A DNA stretch of 64,000 nt from an uncultured Butyrivibrio sp. (GTDB lineage: Bacteria; Bacillota; Clostridia; Lachnospirales; Lachnospiraceae). This document shows positions 45,826 to 54,926 of the stretch, piece by piece. A program made the translations under genes and the position numbers. Location of the stretch: assembly GCA_946536145.1 (NCBI GenBank), contig CAMNEA010000007.1, forward strand, positions 1-64,000. The letters run 5' to 3'. Below the pieces are notes generated by a model that was not told the DNA's origin, ran no database searches, and saw only the letters and a list, made by a program, of their open reading frames with translations. Positions within the stretch are counted from its first letter, which is position 1. Each line of letters opens with the position of its first letter.

Positions 45826-46898
45826 ACTTTATGGATACAGAAATACTTAAGATAAAAGATGGTAAAACAGATATCAAATCGCTGAACCTCGACGAGATGA
45901 AGGAGCTGATGAAACAGCTTGGAGAGCCTGCGTTCAGGGCAGGACAGCTCTATGAGTGGATTCATGTGAAGATGGCATCTGACTATGATGAGATGACAAA
46001 CATCCCGAAGTCTCTAAAGCAGAAGCTCCTCGAAAACTGCTATCTGGTCGCTTTAAAAAGCGTTGAGGTGCAGGAGTCAAAGCTTGACGAGACAAAGAAG
46101 TTTCTTTTTGCACTTCATGACGGTAATGTCATTGAGAGCGTCTTTATGAAATACAGGTTTGGAGTGAGTGTATGCATATCCTCGCAGGTCGGATGCAGAA
46201 TGGGATGCAGGTTCTGCGCATCAACTCTGGACGGCGTAGTAAGAAGCCTTACACCCTCAGAGATGCTCGATCAGATTTATTCCATATCAAGGATAACCGG
46301 GCAGAAGGTTTCGAGGGTCGTTGTAATGGGAAGCGGGGAGCCGCTGGACAACTATGACAATCTGCTTAAGTTTATCCATCTGCTGAGCGATGGGAACGGT
46401 CACAACATGAGCCAGAGAAATCTGACGGTTTCCACCTGCGGGATAGTGCCCGGGATATACAGGCTGGCAGATGAGAAGCTTCAGATCAACCTCGCGCTGT
46501 CGCTCCATGCATCGAGCGACGAGAAGAGGAAAGAGCTTATGCCGATCGCCAATACCTACAGCATAAGCGAGGTGCTCGATGCCTGCCGCGCCTATTTTGA
46601 CAAGACGGGAAGGCAGCTCACCTTCGAGTATTCTCTTGTCAGCGGAGTGAATGATACCGATGAGGATGCCGAAAGGCTTGGAGACCTTTTGTCGGGACTG
46701 AATGCGGTGGTCAACCTTATACCGGTAAATCCTATAAAGGAGAGGGATTACAGACCCACAGACCGCACCGGTGCTGAGCGCTTTAAAAATAAACTTGAAA
46801 AAAGACGAATAAATGTTACTATAAGAAGGGAAATGGGCAGGGACATAGATGGAGCCTGTGGTCAGCTTCGCAGGAGACATCTGGAAGGAAATATATGA
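45822..46898 (+). CDS. rlmN: Dual-specificity RNA methyltransferase RlmN
   Basis: A 358-residue radical SAM enzyme that methylates C2 of adenosine 2503 in 23S rRNA and A37 in some tRNAs. It has the N-terminal RlmN domain (EPAFRAGQLYEWIH), the cluster motif CRMGCRFC (CX3CX2C), GSGEPLDNYDN, and a near-terminal Cys in GACGQLRR that forms the methylated intermediate. The start overlaps the rsmB stop by four bases; a second ATG three codons later (45831) is possible. Confidence 0.96.
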   Translation: MNFMDTEILKIKDGKTDIKSLNLDEMKELMKQLGEPAFRAGQLYEWIHVKMASDYDEMTNIPKSLKQKLLENCYLVALKSVEVQESKLDETKKFLFALHDGNVIESVFMKYRFGVSVCISSQVGCRMGCRFCASTLDGVVRSLTPSEMLDQIYSISRITGQKVSRVVVMGSGEPLDNYDNLLKFIHLLSDGNGHNMSQRNLTVSTCGIVPGIYRLADEKLQINLALSLHASSDEKRKELMPIANTYSISEVLDACRAYFDKTGRQLTFEYSLVSGVNDTDEDAERLGDLLSGLNAVVNLIPVNPIKERDYRPTDRTGAERFKNKLEKRRINVTIRREMGRDIDGACGQLRRRHLEGNI

Positions 46899-46949
46899 CA
46901 CCTGCTTTTTTTCGGTGAAGGAATTTTGAGTATTATTGGGGAGGCTGTT

Positions 46950-47711
46950 TTGCTTAAATCTTTTTCCGTTACGGATATAGGAAAAAAGAGAAAACTGAAT
47001 CAGGATTATATCTTTTCCTCGGACAGCAGGATCGGTAATCTTTCCAACGTGTTTATCGTGGCGGATGGCATGGGAGGGCATAACGCAGGTGATTTCGCGT
47101 CGAGGTTTACCGTTGATACAATGGTAGAGGAGATAGAGAGGTCTTTTGAACAGAGTCCTGTCAGGATTCTGGAGAGGGCTATCAAGATCGCCAACAGGAA
47201 ACTAAGAGAGAAGGCTGCGGAGAATGACAGCTTCACCGGAATGGGGACCACGGTTGTGGCCTGTACTGTTCTGGGGAGGTATCTGCAGGTTGCCAATGTC
47301 GGGGATTCAAGGCTTTATGTTATCAATGACAAGATAACGCAGATTACCAGAGACCACTCCCTTGTAGAGGAGATGGTAAGACTTGGTGGTATAGACAGGG
47401 AGACCGCAAGGGCTCACCTGGACAAGAATATAATTACCAGGGCTATCGGTGCCACTGACACAGTAGACATCGACTTTTTTAATGTGGAATTAAATCGTGG
47501 GGACATTGTTCTCATGTGTTCTGATGGTCTTACAAATATGCTTGAAGATGAAGAGATTCGCATGATCGTAAGTGGTCAGAGGGACATCATCGAGAAAGCG
47601 CAGAAGCTCGTAGAGGCTGCCAACAATAATGGCGGCAAGGATAATATTGCGGTTATCCTTATTGAGCCTTTTGCAGATGATGTTTCACACGATGGAGGAA
47701 TAGATGGTTAA
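46950..47711 (+). CDS. prpC: PP2C-family serine/threonine phosphatase (PrpC/Stp)
   Basis: A 253-residue PPM phosphatase with the signature VADGMGGHNAGDFAS, metal-binding aspartates, GDSRLYVI, SDGLTNML and GGKDNIAV. It reverses phosphorylation by the partner kinase at 47704. The start is TTG at 46950 with GGGGAGG five bases before it; the TTG 24 bases upstream is rejected because the family begins at KSFSVTDIGKKR. It overlaps the kinase gene by eight bases, a typical coupled pair. Confidence 0.95.
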   Translation: MLKSFSVTDIGKKRKLNQDYIFSSDSRIGNLSNVFIVADGMGGHNAGDFASRFTVDTMVEEIERSFEQSPVRILERAIKIANRKLREKAAENDSFTGMGTTVVACTVLGRYLQVANVGDSRLYVINDKITQITRDHSLVEEMVRLGGIDRETARAHLDKNIITRAIGATDTVDIDFFNVELNRGDIVLMCSDGLTNMLEDEEIRMIVSGQRDIIEKAQKLVEAANNNGGKDNIAVILIEPFADDVSHDGGIDG

Positions 47712-49809
47712 GATTGGAATGGTGATCGGAGACCGCTATGAGGTGCTTGAGAAGATCGGCACCGGTGGTATGTCCGACGTTTACAAAGCTAAAGATCATA
47801 AGCTTAATAGACTTGTTGCTGTCAAGGTGCTCAAACAGGAATTTTCGGAGAACGAGAATTTCGTGTCCAAGTTCAGGGTTGAGGCTCAGTCTACTGCGGG
47901 CCTGCTTCATCCCAACACCGTTAATGTCTACGACGTTGGCGATGAGGATGGCATCAATTATATTGTTATGGAACTGGTGGACGGCATCACTCTCAAGAAG
48001 TACATTGAGAAGAAGTCAAGGCTCTCAGTGAAAGAGGCAGTGAGCATAGCCATTCAGGTTGCGATGGGTCTTGAGGCCGCGCACAACAATGGTATCATCC
48101 ACAGGGACATCAAGCCGCAGAACATTATGATCTCAAGGGAAGGCAAGGTCAAGGTTACAGACTTCGGAATAGCCAAGGCTGCCACCAGCAACACCATCAC
48201 ATCAAATGTAATGGGATCTGTTCACTATACTTCGCCCGAGCAGGCAAGGGGCGGATACAGTGATGCCAAGAGTGATATATATTCTCTTGGAATTACTCTG
48301 TTTGAGATGCTCACCGGAAGGGTTCCGTTTAACGGCGATACCACTGTGGCTATAGCGATCAAGCACATTCAGGAGGAACTTCCAAGTCCCGCCGATTACA
48401 ACGAGGACATACCGATCAGCGTTGAGAAGATTGTGTTAAAGTGCTGCCAGAAGAGCCCTGACAGGAGATATCAGTCCGCGGCAGAGCTCATTACAGATCT
48501 GAAGAGATCCCTTATCACTCCGGATGAGGATTTTGTATCACTTGTTGATGCGGATGAGGAAAGCGCAACAAGAGTTGCCTCCGAGGAGGAGATGGATGAG
48601 GTCCACAATGCGACCGGTCGATTGTCCGAGACTGCGCAGATGCGCCTTAATTCGGACATCATGGACGAGTATGACCGTGTTGACAGGTACGATGACTTTG
48701 ACGGAGAGAGAAAGCGTAAAAAGAGGGATTACGACCGGGACGATTACGACGATTATGACAGGGGCGCAGGCAGTAAGAGGCGCCAGGATTACAATACACA
48801 GAATACCTCGAAGATTGAGAAGGTCACGATCATCATGGCCATCATCTCAGCGGCTCTCGTCGGCTTTATCGTGATACTGCTTCTTGGAAGGAGCATCGGA
48901 GTTTTTGGTTCACCTGAGGAGGAGATATCCCGGGAGGCAGACTCAATTGCAAGTTCTTCGCTTTCGTCAGTACCGGGTTCTGAGAGCAATGACACTGATG
49001 ACGATGATGATAAAGAGGGCAGTCAGGACGGCATCAAGATTCCCGATGTGACCGGTAAGACCTATGCCGAAGCTGTGTCGATTCTCCACGATGACAAGGG
49101 CTTTGCTGTTGCCAAAGCTGCCGACAGTGCCAATGTTGCAGCCAAGGACACCGTTGCAGCCACATCCCCCGCAGCGGGAGACAGGGCTAAGAGCGGTGCT
49201 ACAATAACCGTATATATAAGTGATGGATCCAATTACAACGCATCACTCAGCGGACAGAGCGAAGCTACTACTGAGGTGTCAACTGCCAAGGCCGATGGAC
49301 AGGTAACTGTACCCAATATCATAGGTCTTTCATCGGAAGATGCCGTGATCACGCTTGTTGAAGCCGGACTTCAGGCCGGAAGCATTATTGAGACCAACAA
49401 TGAGGACACCAACCTCACAGGTCTTATATGTGCACAGAGTATTGCGGTAGGAACCTCGGTGTCAGAGGGCACTACGATCAATATGGAGCTGTCCATAGGA
49501 CCTGCAAGTGTCACATACAGCTACAATGCGGAGATAACAGCTCCCACAGAGGGAGAGAATTATACTCCCGGAGTTGCTGTGCGCGTATCACTTGTGACAT
49601 CTGACGGAACAACTCTTCTCAGTACCACTACGACTGATTTTCCAGTTCAGGGAACCTATAAGGGAATTACCGCTCCAACCGGAACGATCACATTTGTTTA
49701 CTCAGCTACAACACCTACCACTACTGATCCTGAGACCGGTGAGACCACCGGAGGAGAGACGGTGGAGCATACCGTGACAAGAGCTGTTACATTTACGCAG
49801 GAGAACTGA
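47704..49809 (+). CDS. prkC: PASTA-domain serine/threonine kinase (PrkC/Stk)
   Basis: A 701-residue membrane kinase. Catalytic domain about residues 13-275: GTGGMSDVYKA, invariant Lys in VAVKVLKQEF, HRDIKPQN, DFGIAKA and the SPEQARGG APE-equivalent. A Asp/Arg/Tyr-rich juxtamembrane stretch (about 325-365) precedes one membrane helix (about 377-399). Outside are an acidic Ser/Asp linker, two PASTA domains (IKIPDVTGKTYAEA and VTVPNIIGLSSEDAV) and a Thr/Pro-rich beta-type C-terminal domain of about 100 residues. PASTA domains bind muropeptides. It regulates cell-wall growth and related processes. The start overlaps prpC by eight bases, GGAGGA upstream. Confidence 0.95.
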   Translation: MVKIGMVIGDRYEVLEKIGTGGMSDVYKAKDHKLNRLVAVKVLKQEFSENENFVSKFRVEAQSTAGLLHPNTVNVYDVGDEDGINYIVMELVDGITLKKYIEKKSRLSVKEAVSIAIQVAMGLEAAHNNGIIHRDIKPQNIMISREGKVKVTDFGIAKAATSNTITSNVMGSVHYTSPEQARGGYSDAKSDIYSLGITLFEMLTGRVPFNGDTTVAIAIKHIQEELPSPADYNEDIPISVEKIVLKCCQKSPDRRYQSAAELITDLKRSLITPDEDFVSLVDADEESATRVASEEEMDEVHNATGRLSETAQMRLNSDIMDEYDRVDRYDDFDGERKRKKRDYDRDDYDDYDRGAGSKRRQDYNTQNTSKIEKVTIIMAIISAALVGFIVILLLGRSIGVFGSPEEEISREADSIASSSLSSVPGSESNDTDDDDDKEGSQDGIKIPDVTGKTYAEAVSILHDDKGFAVAKAADSANVAAKDTVAATSPAAGDRAKSGATITVYISDGSNYNASLSGQSEATTEVSTAKADGQVTVPNIIGLSSEDAVITLVEAGLQAGSIIETNNEDTNLTGLICAQSIAVGTSVSEGTTINMELSIGPASVTYSYNAEITAPTEGENYTPGVAVRVSLVTSDGTTLLSTTTTDFPVQGTYKGITAPTGTITFVYSATTPTTTDPETGETTGGETVEHTVTRAVTFTQEN

Positions 49810-49814
49810 AACTT

Positions 49815-50735
49815 ATGCGTGGCAGGATTATCAAGGGAATTGCCGGGTTTTACTACGTTGAGACCGCCGGGGACTGTATCTATGAATGCAGAGCCAAGGG
49901 CATCTTCAGAAGAGCAGGCGTAAAACCCATAGTAGGCGATTATGTTGAAATAGAAGTTATTGACAGTGAGAACTTTGTGGGCAACATCACAGATGTACTG
50001 CCCAGGAGGAACTCTCTTATCAGACCGCCTGTGGCCAATGTTGACCAGGCGGTTGTTTTGTTTGCCATAGTCAAACCTGACCCCAACTATGTTTTGCTGG
50101 ACAAGTACCTTATCACGATGAAACAGATGAACCTTCCCGTGATCATCTGTTTTAACAAGCAGGATATCGCGACAGCACAGGAGGCAATGGAACTTGAAAG
50201 AGCTTATGGCAAGTGCGGCTACAAGGTTCTTTTCTTAAGCGTGAGACAGGAGAGCGGCATTGACGAACTCAAGGAGCTGATCCGCGGTAAGACTGTGGCA
50301 CTTGCTGGTCCCAGTGGTGTCGGCAAGTCATCTCTTTTAAATCTTCTGGTACCCGATGCCGGGATGCAGACCGGAGAACTCAGCAGAAAGATAGACCGCG
50401 GCAGGAACACCACAAGGCATTCTGAGCTTTTTTTGGTAAAAGAGCTTTCTGATGAAAATACGCAGACCTTCATCATAGATACTCCGGGATTTACTTCCCT
50501 GGAACTTCGCGATATTGAAACGCAGGAGCTTAAGGACTACTACACGGAATTTGAGGAGTTTGAAAATAGCTGCAGGTTTGCCGGATGCCAGCATATATCG
50601 GAGCCGGACTGCGGAGTAAAGAACGCACTCTCTCTCGGCGCCCTCTCTAAGGTCAGGTATGACAACTACAGGCTTATATATGATGAACAAAAAGGAAGAA
50701 GGCCTGAGTATACCAAAAAGAGTAAGGGAAGGTGA
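49815..50735 (+). CDS. rsgA: Small ribosomal subunit biogenesis GTPase RsgA
   Basis: A 306-residue circularly permuted GTPase: OB-fold N-terminus (KGIAGFYYVETA), G4 FNKQD, then G1 GPSGVGKSSLLN, G3 DTPGF, and a C-terminal zinc finger (CRFAGCQHISEPDCGV). It checks late 30S maturation. It starts five bases after prkC. In many Firmicutes rpe and thiN follow; here a histidine phosphatase follows instead. Confidence 0.96.
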   Translation: MRGRIIKGIAGFYYVETAGDCIYECRAKGIFRRAGVKPIVGDYVEIEVIDSENFVGNITDVLPRRNSLIRPPVANVDQAVVLFAIVKPDPNYVLLDKYLITMKQMNLPVIICFNKQDIATAQEAMELERAYGKCGYKVLFLSVRQESGIDELKELIRGKTVALAGPSGVGKSSLLNLLVPDAGMQTGELSRKIDRGRNTTRHSELFLVKELSDENTQTFIIDTPGFTSLELRDIETQELKDYYTEFEEFENSCRFAGCQHISEPDCGVKNALSLGALSKVRYDNYRLIYDEQKGRRPEYTKKSKGR

Positions 50736-50762
50736 AAATAGAGCATCCACAGGAGAGGCAAT

Positions 50763-51338
50763 ATGAAGATTTATGTGACAAGACATGGACAGACAGATTA
50801 CAACAAGCAAAAGCTCATGCAGGGAAGAAGCGATATACCCCTCAATGATGTCGGTTTAAGTCAGGCAAAAGAGAGGAGAAAGACGCTTGGAGACATAAAG
50901 TTTGACGCGGTGTATTCAAGTCCCCTAATAAGGGCAGTCCAGACCGCTGAGATCATCGCAGGGGTGAGCCGCGATGAGATCATAACCGATGAGCGCATCA
51001 TAGAGGCCGACTTTGGAAGGTTCGAGAAGGTTGGATACTATTCCACAGGACCTCTCATGACGGCATACTGGGCATTTCCTGAGATATTTCCGGCACCTGA
51101 GGGAGTTGAGACCATAAGGCAGATGCGGGAGAGGACAAGTTCATTCCTTTCTGAACTTGAAAAGAAGGACTACGACAAGGTTCTCGTCGCCTGTCACGGA
51201 GGCATCATAAGGGCAATCAGAGGCTACCTTGAAGATCGCAAAAACGGCATTGTCTGGCGTCCAAGACCTCAGAACTGCGAGATATTTATCTACGAGTCAA
51301 CAGACGGCAGACATCGCCTTATTGAGGACATTAAATGA
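50763..51338 (+). CDS. Histidine phosphatase (phosphoglycerate mutase-like) family protein
   Basis: A 191-residue protein with the RHG motif (TRHGQTDYN, catalytic His9), the GRSDIPLNDVG loop, the EADFGRFE region with its acid, and the second histidine in ACHGGIIRA. Close relatives include broad-specificity phosphatases and alpha-ribazole phosphatase-like enzymes; the substrate cannot be fixed. GGAGAGG lies before the ATG. The Y-family polymerase follows after 33 bases. Confidence 0.92.
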   Translation: MKIYVTRHGQTDYNKQKLMQGRSDIPLNDVGLSQAKERRKTLGDIKFDAVYSSPLIRAVQTAEIIAGVSRDEIITDERIIEADFGRFEKVGYYSTGPLMTAYWAFPEIFPAPEGVETIRQMRERTSSFLSELEKKDYDKVLVACHGGIIRAIRGYLEDRKNGIVWRPRPQNCEIFIYESTDGRHRLIEDIK

Positions 51339-51371
51339 TGCAGGCCGCAAAACGGTAATAAACAGATAGAG

Positions 51372-52907
51372 ATGAACGATACTGGCAGAACTTACATGGC
51401 AATAGACCTCAAGTCTTTTTATGCTTCTGTGGAGTGCAGGGATCTTGGAAGAAATCCCCTGACTACAAATCTTGTGGTGGCAGACAGGAGCAGGACGGAA
51501 AAGACAATATGCCTGGCAGTTTCTCCGGCCCTCAAGAAGTGGGGGATACCCGGAAGACCCAGGCTCTTTGAAGTTGAGGCAAGGCTTAAGGAAGTCAATG
51601 CCATGCGGCAGATGAAGGCGCCCGGCGGTGAGTTTACGGGAGAGTCTGACGACGAAGAGGTTCTTGGCTCTGACCCTTCCATGAAGGTGTCATATATAGC
51701 GGCCGTTCCCAGAATGGCGAGATATATGCAGGTAAGTACGGACATATACAGGATTTACTTAAAGTATGTGGCTCCGGAGGATATCCATGTCTACTCGGTG
51801 GACGAGGTTTTCATTGATGCAACTTCATATCTTAAGATTTATAAAAAGACTGCAAGAGAACTCGCCATGGACATGATAAAGGATGTCCTTGCCGCAACGG
51901 GTATAACTGCGACAGCGGGAATCGGAACCAATCTCTATCTTTGCAAGATTGCCATGGACATTGTCGCCAAACACATTGAAGCCGATGAGAACGGCGTCAG
52001 GATCGCTGAACTTGATGAGAGGCGCTACAGGGAGCTTTTATGGGATCACCTGCCTCTTACTGACTTTTGGCGCATAGGAAGGGGATACGTCAAAAGGCTT
52101 AACGCGCTGGGACTTAATACCATGGGAGACATCGCAAGATGCAGCCTTGGAAAGGACAGCGACTTTTACAACGAAGAACTTCTTTATAAGACTTTTGGAA
52201 TAAATGCCGAGCTGCTCATCGACCATGCCTGGGGATATGAGCCCTGCACCATGGATATGATAAAAAAATACAGACCGGAAAACAACAGTTTAAGCCAGGG
52301 GCAGGTCCTGATGGGACCATACCCGTTTGATAAGACCAGGATAATTGTGAGGGAGATGGCAGATGCGCTGTCAATGCAGCTTCTTGAGCAGCACAAGGTT
52401 ACGGACCAGATAGTCCTGACTGTCGGCTACGACAAAGAGAGCCTGAATGACCCGAAGGCTGCAGCACTCTACGAAGGCAGGATAAAGCCGGACTACTACG
52501 GAAGGATGGTTCCCGAGCATGCCCATGGAAGTGCAAACCTTGAGGAGTTCACATCCCTCGGAAGTGTGATAATAGATGCTGCACTGAAGATTTTTGATGA
52601 GCATGTAAATCCCGATCTTATGTCAAGGCGCATCAACATCGCTGCAATGCATGTCATAGATGAGACAGATGTACAGGAAAAGAAAAAAGAGACCTACGAA
52701 CAGCTTTCCCTGTTTGAAAACTATGAGGAAAAAGAAAAGAAAAAAGAAGAGTCAAAAAAGCTAGGTGATAAGGAAAGAGCTCTTCAGGAGGCAGCCCTTT
52801 CCATTCAGAAGAGGTATGGCAAAAATGCCCTGGTAAAAGGCACATCTCTGCAGGAGGGTGCTACCGGACTTGAGAGGGGAAGACAGATAGGCGGCCATAA
52901 GGCCTGA
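51372..52907 (+). CDS. Y-family DNA polymerase (UmuC/DinB-like, UvrX type)
   Basis: A 511-residue translesion polymerase: DLKSFYASVEC with the first metal acid, SVDEVFID with the catalytic DE, TAGIGTNLYLCKIA, GIGRGYVKRL helix-hairpin-helix and a little-finger domain. A family-specific insert lies near residues 75-105 (charged). Q444-F448 reads QLSLF, a beta-clamp-binding motif, followed by a Lys/Glu-rich tail. It copies across damaged bases. The YolD-like gene behind it is the usual companion in Firmicutes. No LexA box was seen in the short upstream gap. Starts at ATG 51372; ATG 51396 (MAIDLKSF) is possible. Confidence 0.92.
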   Translation: MNDTGRTYMAIDLKSFYASVECRDLGRNPLTTNLVVADRSRTEKTICLAVSPALKKWGIPGRPRLFEVEARLKEVNAMRQMKAPGGEFTGESDDEEVLGSDPSMKVSYIAAVPRMARYMQVSTDIYRIYLKYVAPEDIHVYSVDEVFIDATSYLKIYKKTARELAMDMIKDVLAATGITATAGIGTNLYLCKIAMDIVAKHIEADENGVRIAELDERRYRELLWDHLPLTDFWRIGRGYVKRLNALGLNTMGDIARCSLGKDSDFYNEELLYKTFGINAELLIDHAWGYEPCTMDMIKKYRPENNSLSQGQVLMGPYPFDKTRIIVREMADALSMQLLEQHKVTDQIVLTVGYDKESLNDPKAAALYEGRIKPDYYGRMVPEHAHGSANLEEFTSLGSVIIDAALKIFDEHVNPDLMSRRINIAAMHVIDETDVQEKKKETYEQLSLFENYEEKEKKKEESKKLGDKERALQEAALSIQKRYGKNALVKGTSLQEGATGLERGRQIGGHKA

Positions 52908-52923
52908 CCTGGGAACATGACCG

Positions 52924-53334
52924 ATGGGAAAATACGACGACATCATTGATAAAGAAAGACCGGTTTCGCTGCGCCATCACCCGATGCCGATAGAGAACCG
53001 CGCGGCGCAGTTTGCGCCCTTTGCAGCGCTTACAGGTTACGACGATGCTGTGGAAGAGACTGCCAGATACACGGATGAAAAGAAGGAACTGACTGCGGAA
53101 AAAAAGCAGGAGCTTGAGGAGGCTCTTTTGGAGCTAACGCGGGATCTTGGAGTTAATAACAGGGCAAGAGTTACATATTTTGTTCCGGACAAACTAAAAC
53201 CCGGGGGAGAGTATGTGACCCGGGTTCTTGAAATCAGAAGGATAGATGAATATAAGCGCTCTCTTGTGCTGATGGATAAAACGGAGGTAAGACTCGACGA
53301 TATTCTTGCCATAGAGCGGGATAGGGACATGTAG
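52924..53334 (+). CDS. YolD-like protein
   Basis: A 136-residue protein with PIENRAAQFAPFAALTGYDDAVEET, a segment characteristic of YolD-like proteins found behind UvrX/UmuC-type polymerases, and an acidic helical middle followed by a beta-rich C-terminus ending in DDILAIERD. Members are thought to act with the polymerase in the damage response; mechanism not established. It starts 16 bases after the polymerase stop. Confidence 0.88.
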   Translation: MGKYDDIIDKERPVSLRHHPMPIENRAAQFAPFAALTGYDDAVEETARYTDEKKELTAEKKQELEEALLELTRDLGVNNRARVTYFVPDKLKPGGEYVTRVLEIRRIDEYKRSLVLMDKTEVRLDDILAIERDRDM

Positions 53335-53339
53335 CATTT

Positions 53340-54008
53340 TCACTTATTACCTGAATGGAATATATATCTGCTCAGAAGCCTGCCGACAGCAGTTATAACA
53401 GGTCCCAGGAATAAAGACATGAGAATGATTCCGATGTTTGGGATGCCTCCAAAGAGAACGCCGACGAGCACTGCGGTGAAATCATAGCATATCCTTATAA
53501 TCGCAAAGGGTATGCTTTTTAATATGTATTTTTTGATCATAAGGGGAACTGCGTCGTAGGGGGCAAGTCCCATGTCTGCATTCATGTATAATGATGCGGA
53601 AACCACAAACATTGAAAAAGATATGACGAAGGTCAGTATCCTTGTGGGGGTGTTTGTAAAAAAGGATGAGGGGATATTATTGTCCCAGATCCATCCAAAG
53701 AAGTCAGCTATATATCCGATAAAGAGCATGTTGGCAATCGTGCCAAAGCCTATGTATTCGCGGCCGAAGAATATCACGATCACAAACAGTACTGCATTTA
53801 AGATGACCTGACAGGTTCCAAAGAGTATTCCAAGGCGCCTTGACACCGTGAGATTCATGAAGCTGCAGGGATCAGTGCCCAGATTGACCCTTATTAGAAA
53901 AGAGAGCCAGAATCCCAAAAAGAAGATCCCGATCATCATTATGATAAAGCGCTTTGTGAAGTTTTCGCCTTTGACGTATTTTTTAAGTCTGTTCATTCTT
54001 TTTTCCAT
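53340..54008 (-). CDS. YczE/YyaS-like integral membrane protein
   Basis: A 222-residue protein with about five to six membrane helices and the GTDPCSFMN and GLAPYDAVPLMI segments of the YczE/YyaS family (YitT-related permease-like proteins of unknown function). A GTG at 54026 would extend it by six codons, but that extension overlaps a TATACT -10 on the minus strand, so the ATG at 54008 (or 53996) is preferred; no strong ribosome site decides. It is the only minus-strand gene after uraA and lies convergent with the YolD gene, which ends six bases away. Confidence 0.82.
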   Translation of the reverse strand: MEKRMNRLKKYVKGENFTKRFIIMMIGIFFLGFWLSFLIRVNLGTDPCSFMNLTVSRRLGILFGTCQVILNAVLFVIVIFFGREYIGFGTIANMLFIGYIADFFGWIWDNNIPSSFFTNTPTRILTFVISFSMFVVSASLYMNADMGLAPYDAVPLMIKKYILKSIPFAIIRICYDFTAVLVGVLFGGIPNIGIILMSLFLGPVITAVGRLLSRYIFHSGNK

Positions 54009-54089
54009 AATACAAGAGTATATCACAACTTAATATTATGGTAGAATGTAAATTAGATTAATATGTTTTTTTGGATTTAGGAGACCCGG

Positions 54090-54872
54090 ATGGAAGAAAT
54101 AGAGATTAAAGAGCTTCTGTCATCTGTTAAGGATGGTAATATTTCGGTGGATGAGGCAGTCCTTAAGTTAAAGGAGGCTCCCTTTGAGGATATGTCTTTT
54201 GCAAGGCCTGACTTCCACAGAGGCCTCAGGCAGGGCAGGGGAGAGGTTATCTACGGACAGGGGAAGACTCCGTCCCAGATATTTGAGATATCCGAAAAGC
54301 TCCTTTTCCATGGGCAGAAGAAGGTGCTCATCACAAGGATGTCGCCCGAGGCAAAAGATTATTATGAAGCACAGCCGTTTGAGTCCACGGATCATCTCTT
54401 CTATCATGAGATGTCCGGAATCGGGATTGCATATGGCAGGGATGAGGGTGAGAACGGCAGTGATGAGCTCAAAGGCAAGATCGTCATCGTGACCGGCGGT
54501 ACAAGTGATATTCCCGTTGCTGAAGAGGCGGCGCTGACTGCGGAATTTTTAGGCAACAAAGTGGTGAGACTCTACGACGTAGGTGTTGCAGGGATTCACA
54601 GGCTCTTTAATAAGCCGGTTATGGATGAGATAATGACTGCGCAGGTCATAATCGCGATTGCTGGAATGGAGGGAGCTCTCGCCAGCGTTGTGGGCGGACT
54701 TGCCGACTGCCCGGTGATAGCAGTTCCGACAAGCGTTGGATACGGAGCATCCTTTGGCGGATTGTCAGCTCTTTTGTCAATGCTCAATTCCTGTGCCAGC
54801 GGAGTGAGCGTAGTCAACATCGACAACGGATTCGGAGCCGGATACCTCGCAGGCATGATCAACAGAGGGTAA
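54090..54872 (+). CDS. larB: LarB, pyridinium-3,5-biscarboxylate mononucleotide synthase
   Basis: A 260-residue member of the LarB family, homologous to PurE-type AIR carboxylases. N-terminal helical part (SSVKDGNISVDEAVLKL), then ARPDFHRGLRQGRGEVIYGQGKT and the core VTGGTSDIPVAEEAA, YDVGVAGIHRL, AGMEGALASVVGGL and PTSVGYGASFGGLSALLSMLN. LarB carboxylates and hydrolyses nicotinic acid adenine dinucleotide to start nickel-pincer cofactor synthesis for lactate racemase-type enzymes. larC, larE and larA are not in the window. AGGAG precedes the ATG. An ABC transporter pair follows. Confidence 0.94.
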   Translation: MEEIEIKELLSSVKDGNISVDEAVLKLKEAPFEDMSFARPDFHRGLRQGRGEVIYGQGKTPSQIFEISEKLLFHGQKKVLITRMSPEAKDYYEAQPFESTDHLFYHEMSGIGIAYGRDEGENGSDELKGKIVIVTGGTSDIPVAEEAALTAEFLGNKVVRLYDVGVAGIHRLFNKPVMDEIMTAQVIIAIAGMEGALASVVGGLADCPVIAVPTSVGYGASFGGLSALLSMLNSCASGVSVVNIDNGFGAGYLAGMINRG

Positions 54873-54926
54873 GAAGCGCGGTACGTTTGTGTGAGCTTAA
54901 TAATATAAGTATAGAGAGATAGACAG

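Noticed and set aside
46287..47081. 264-codon antisense ORF across rlmN and prpC
   Set aside because: It spans two conserved genes on the other strand and has no family features.
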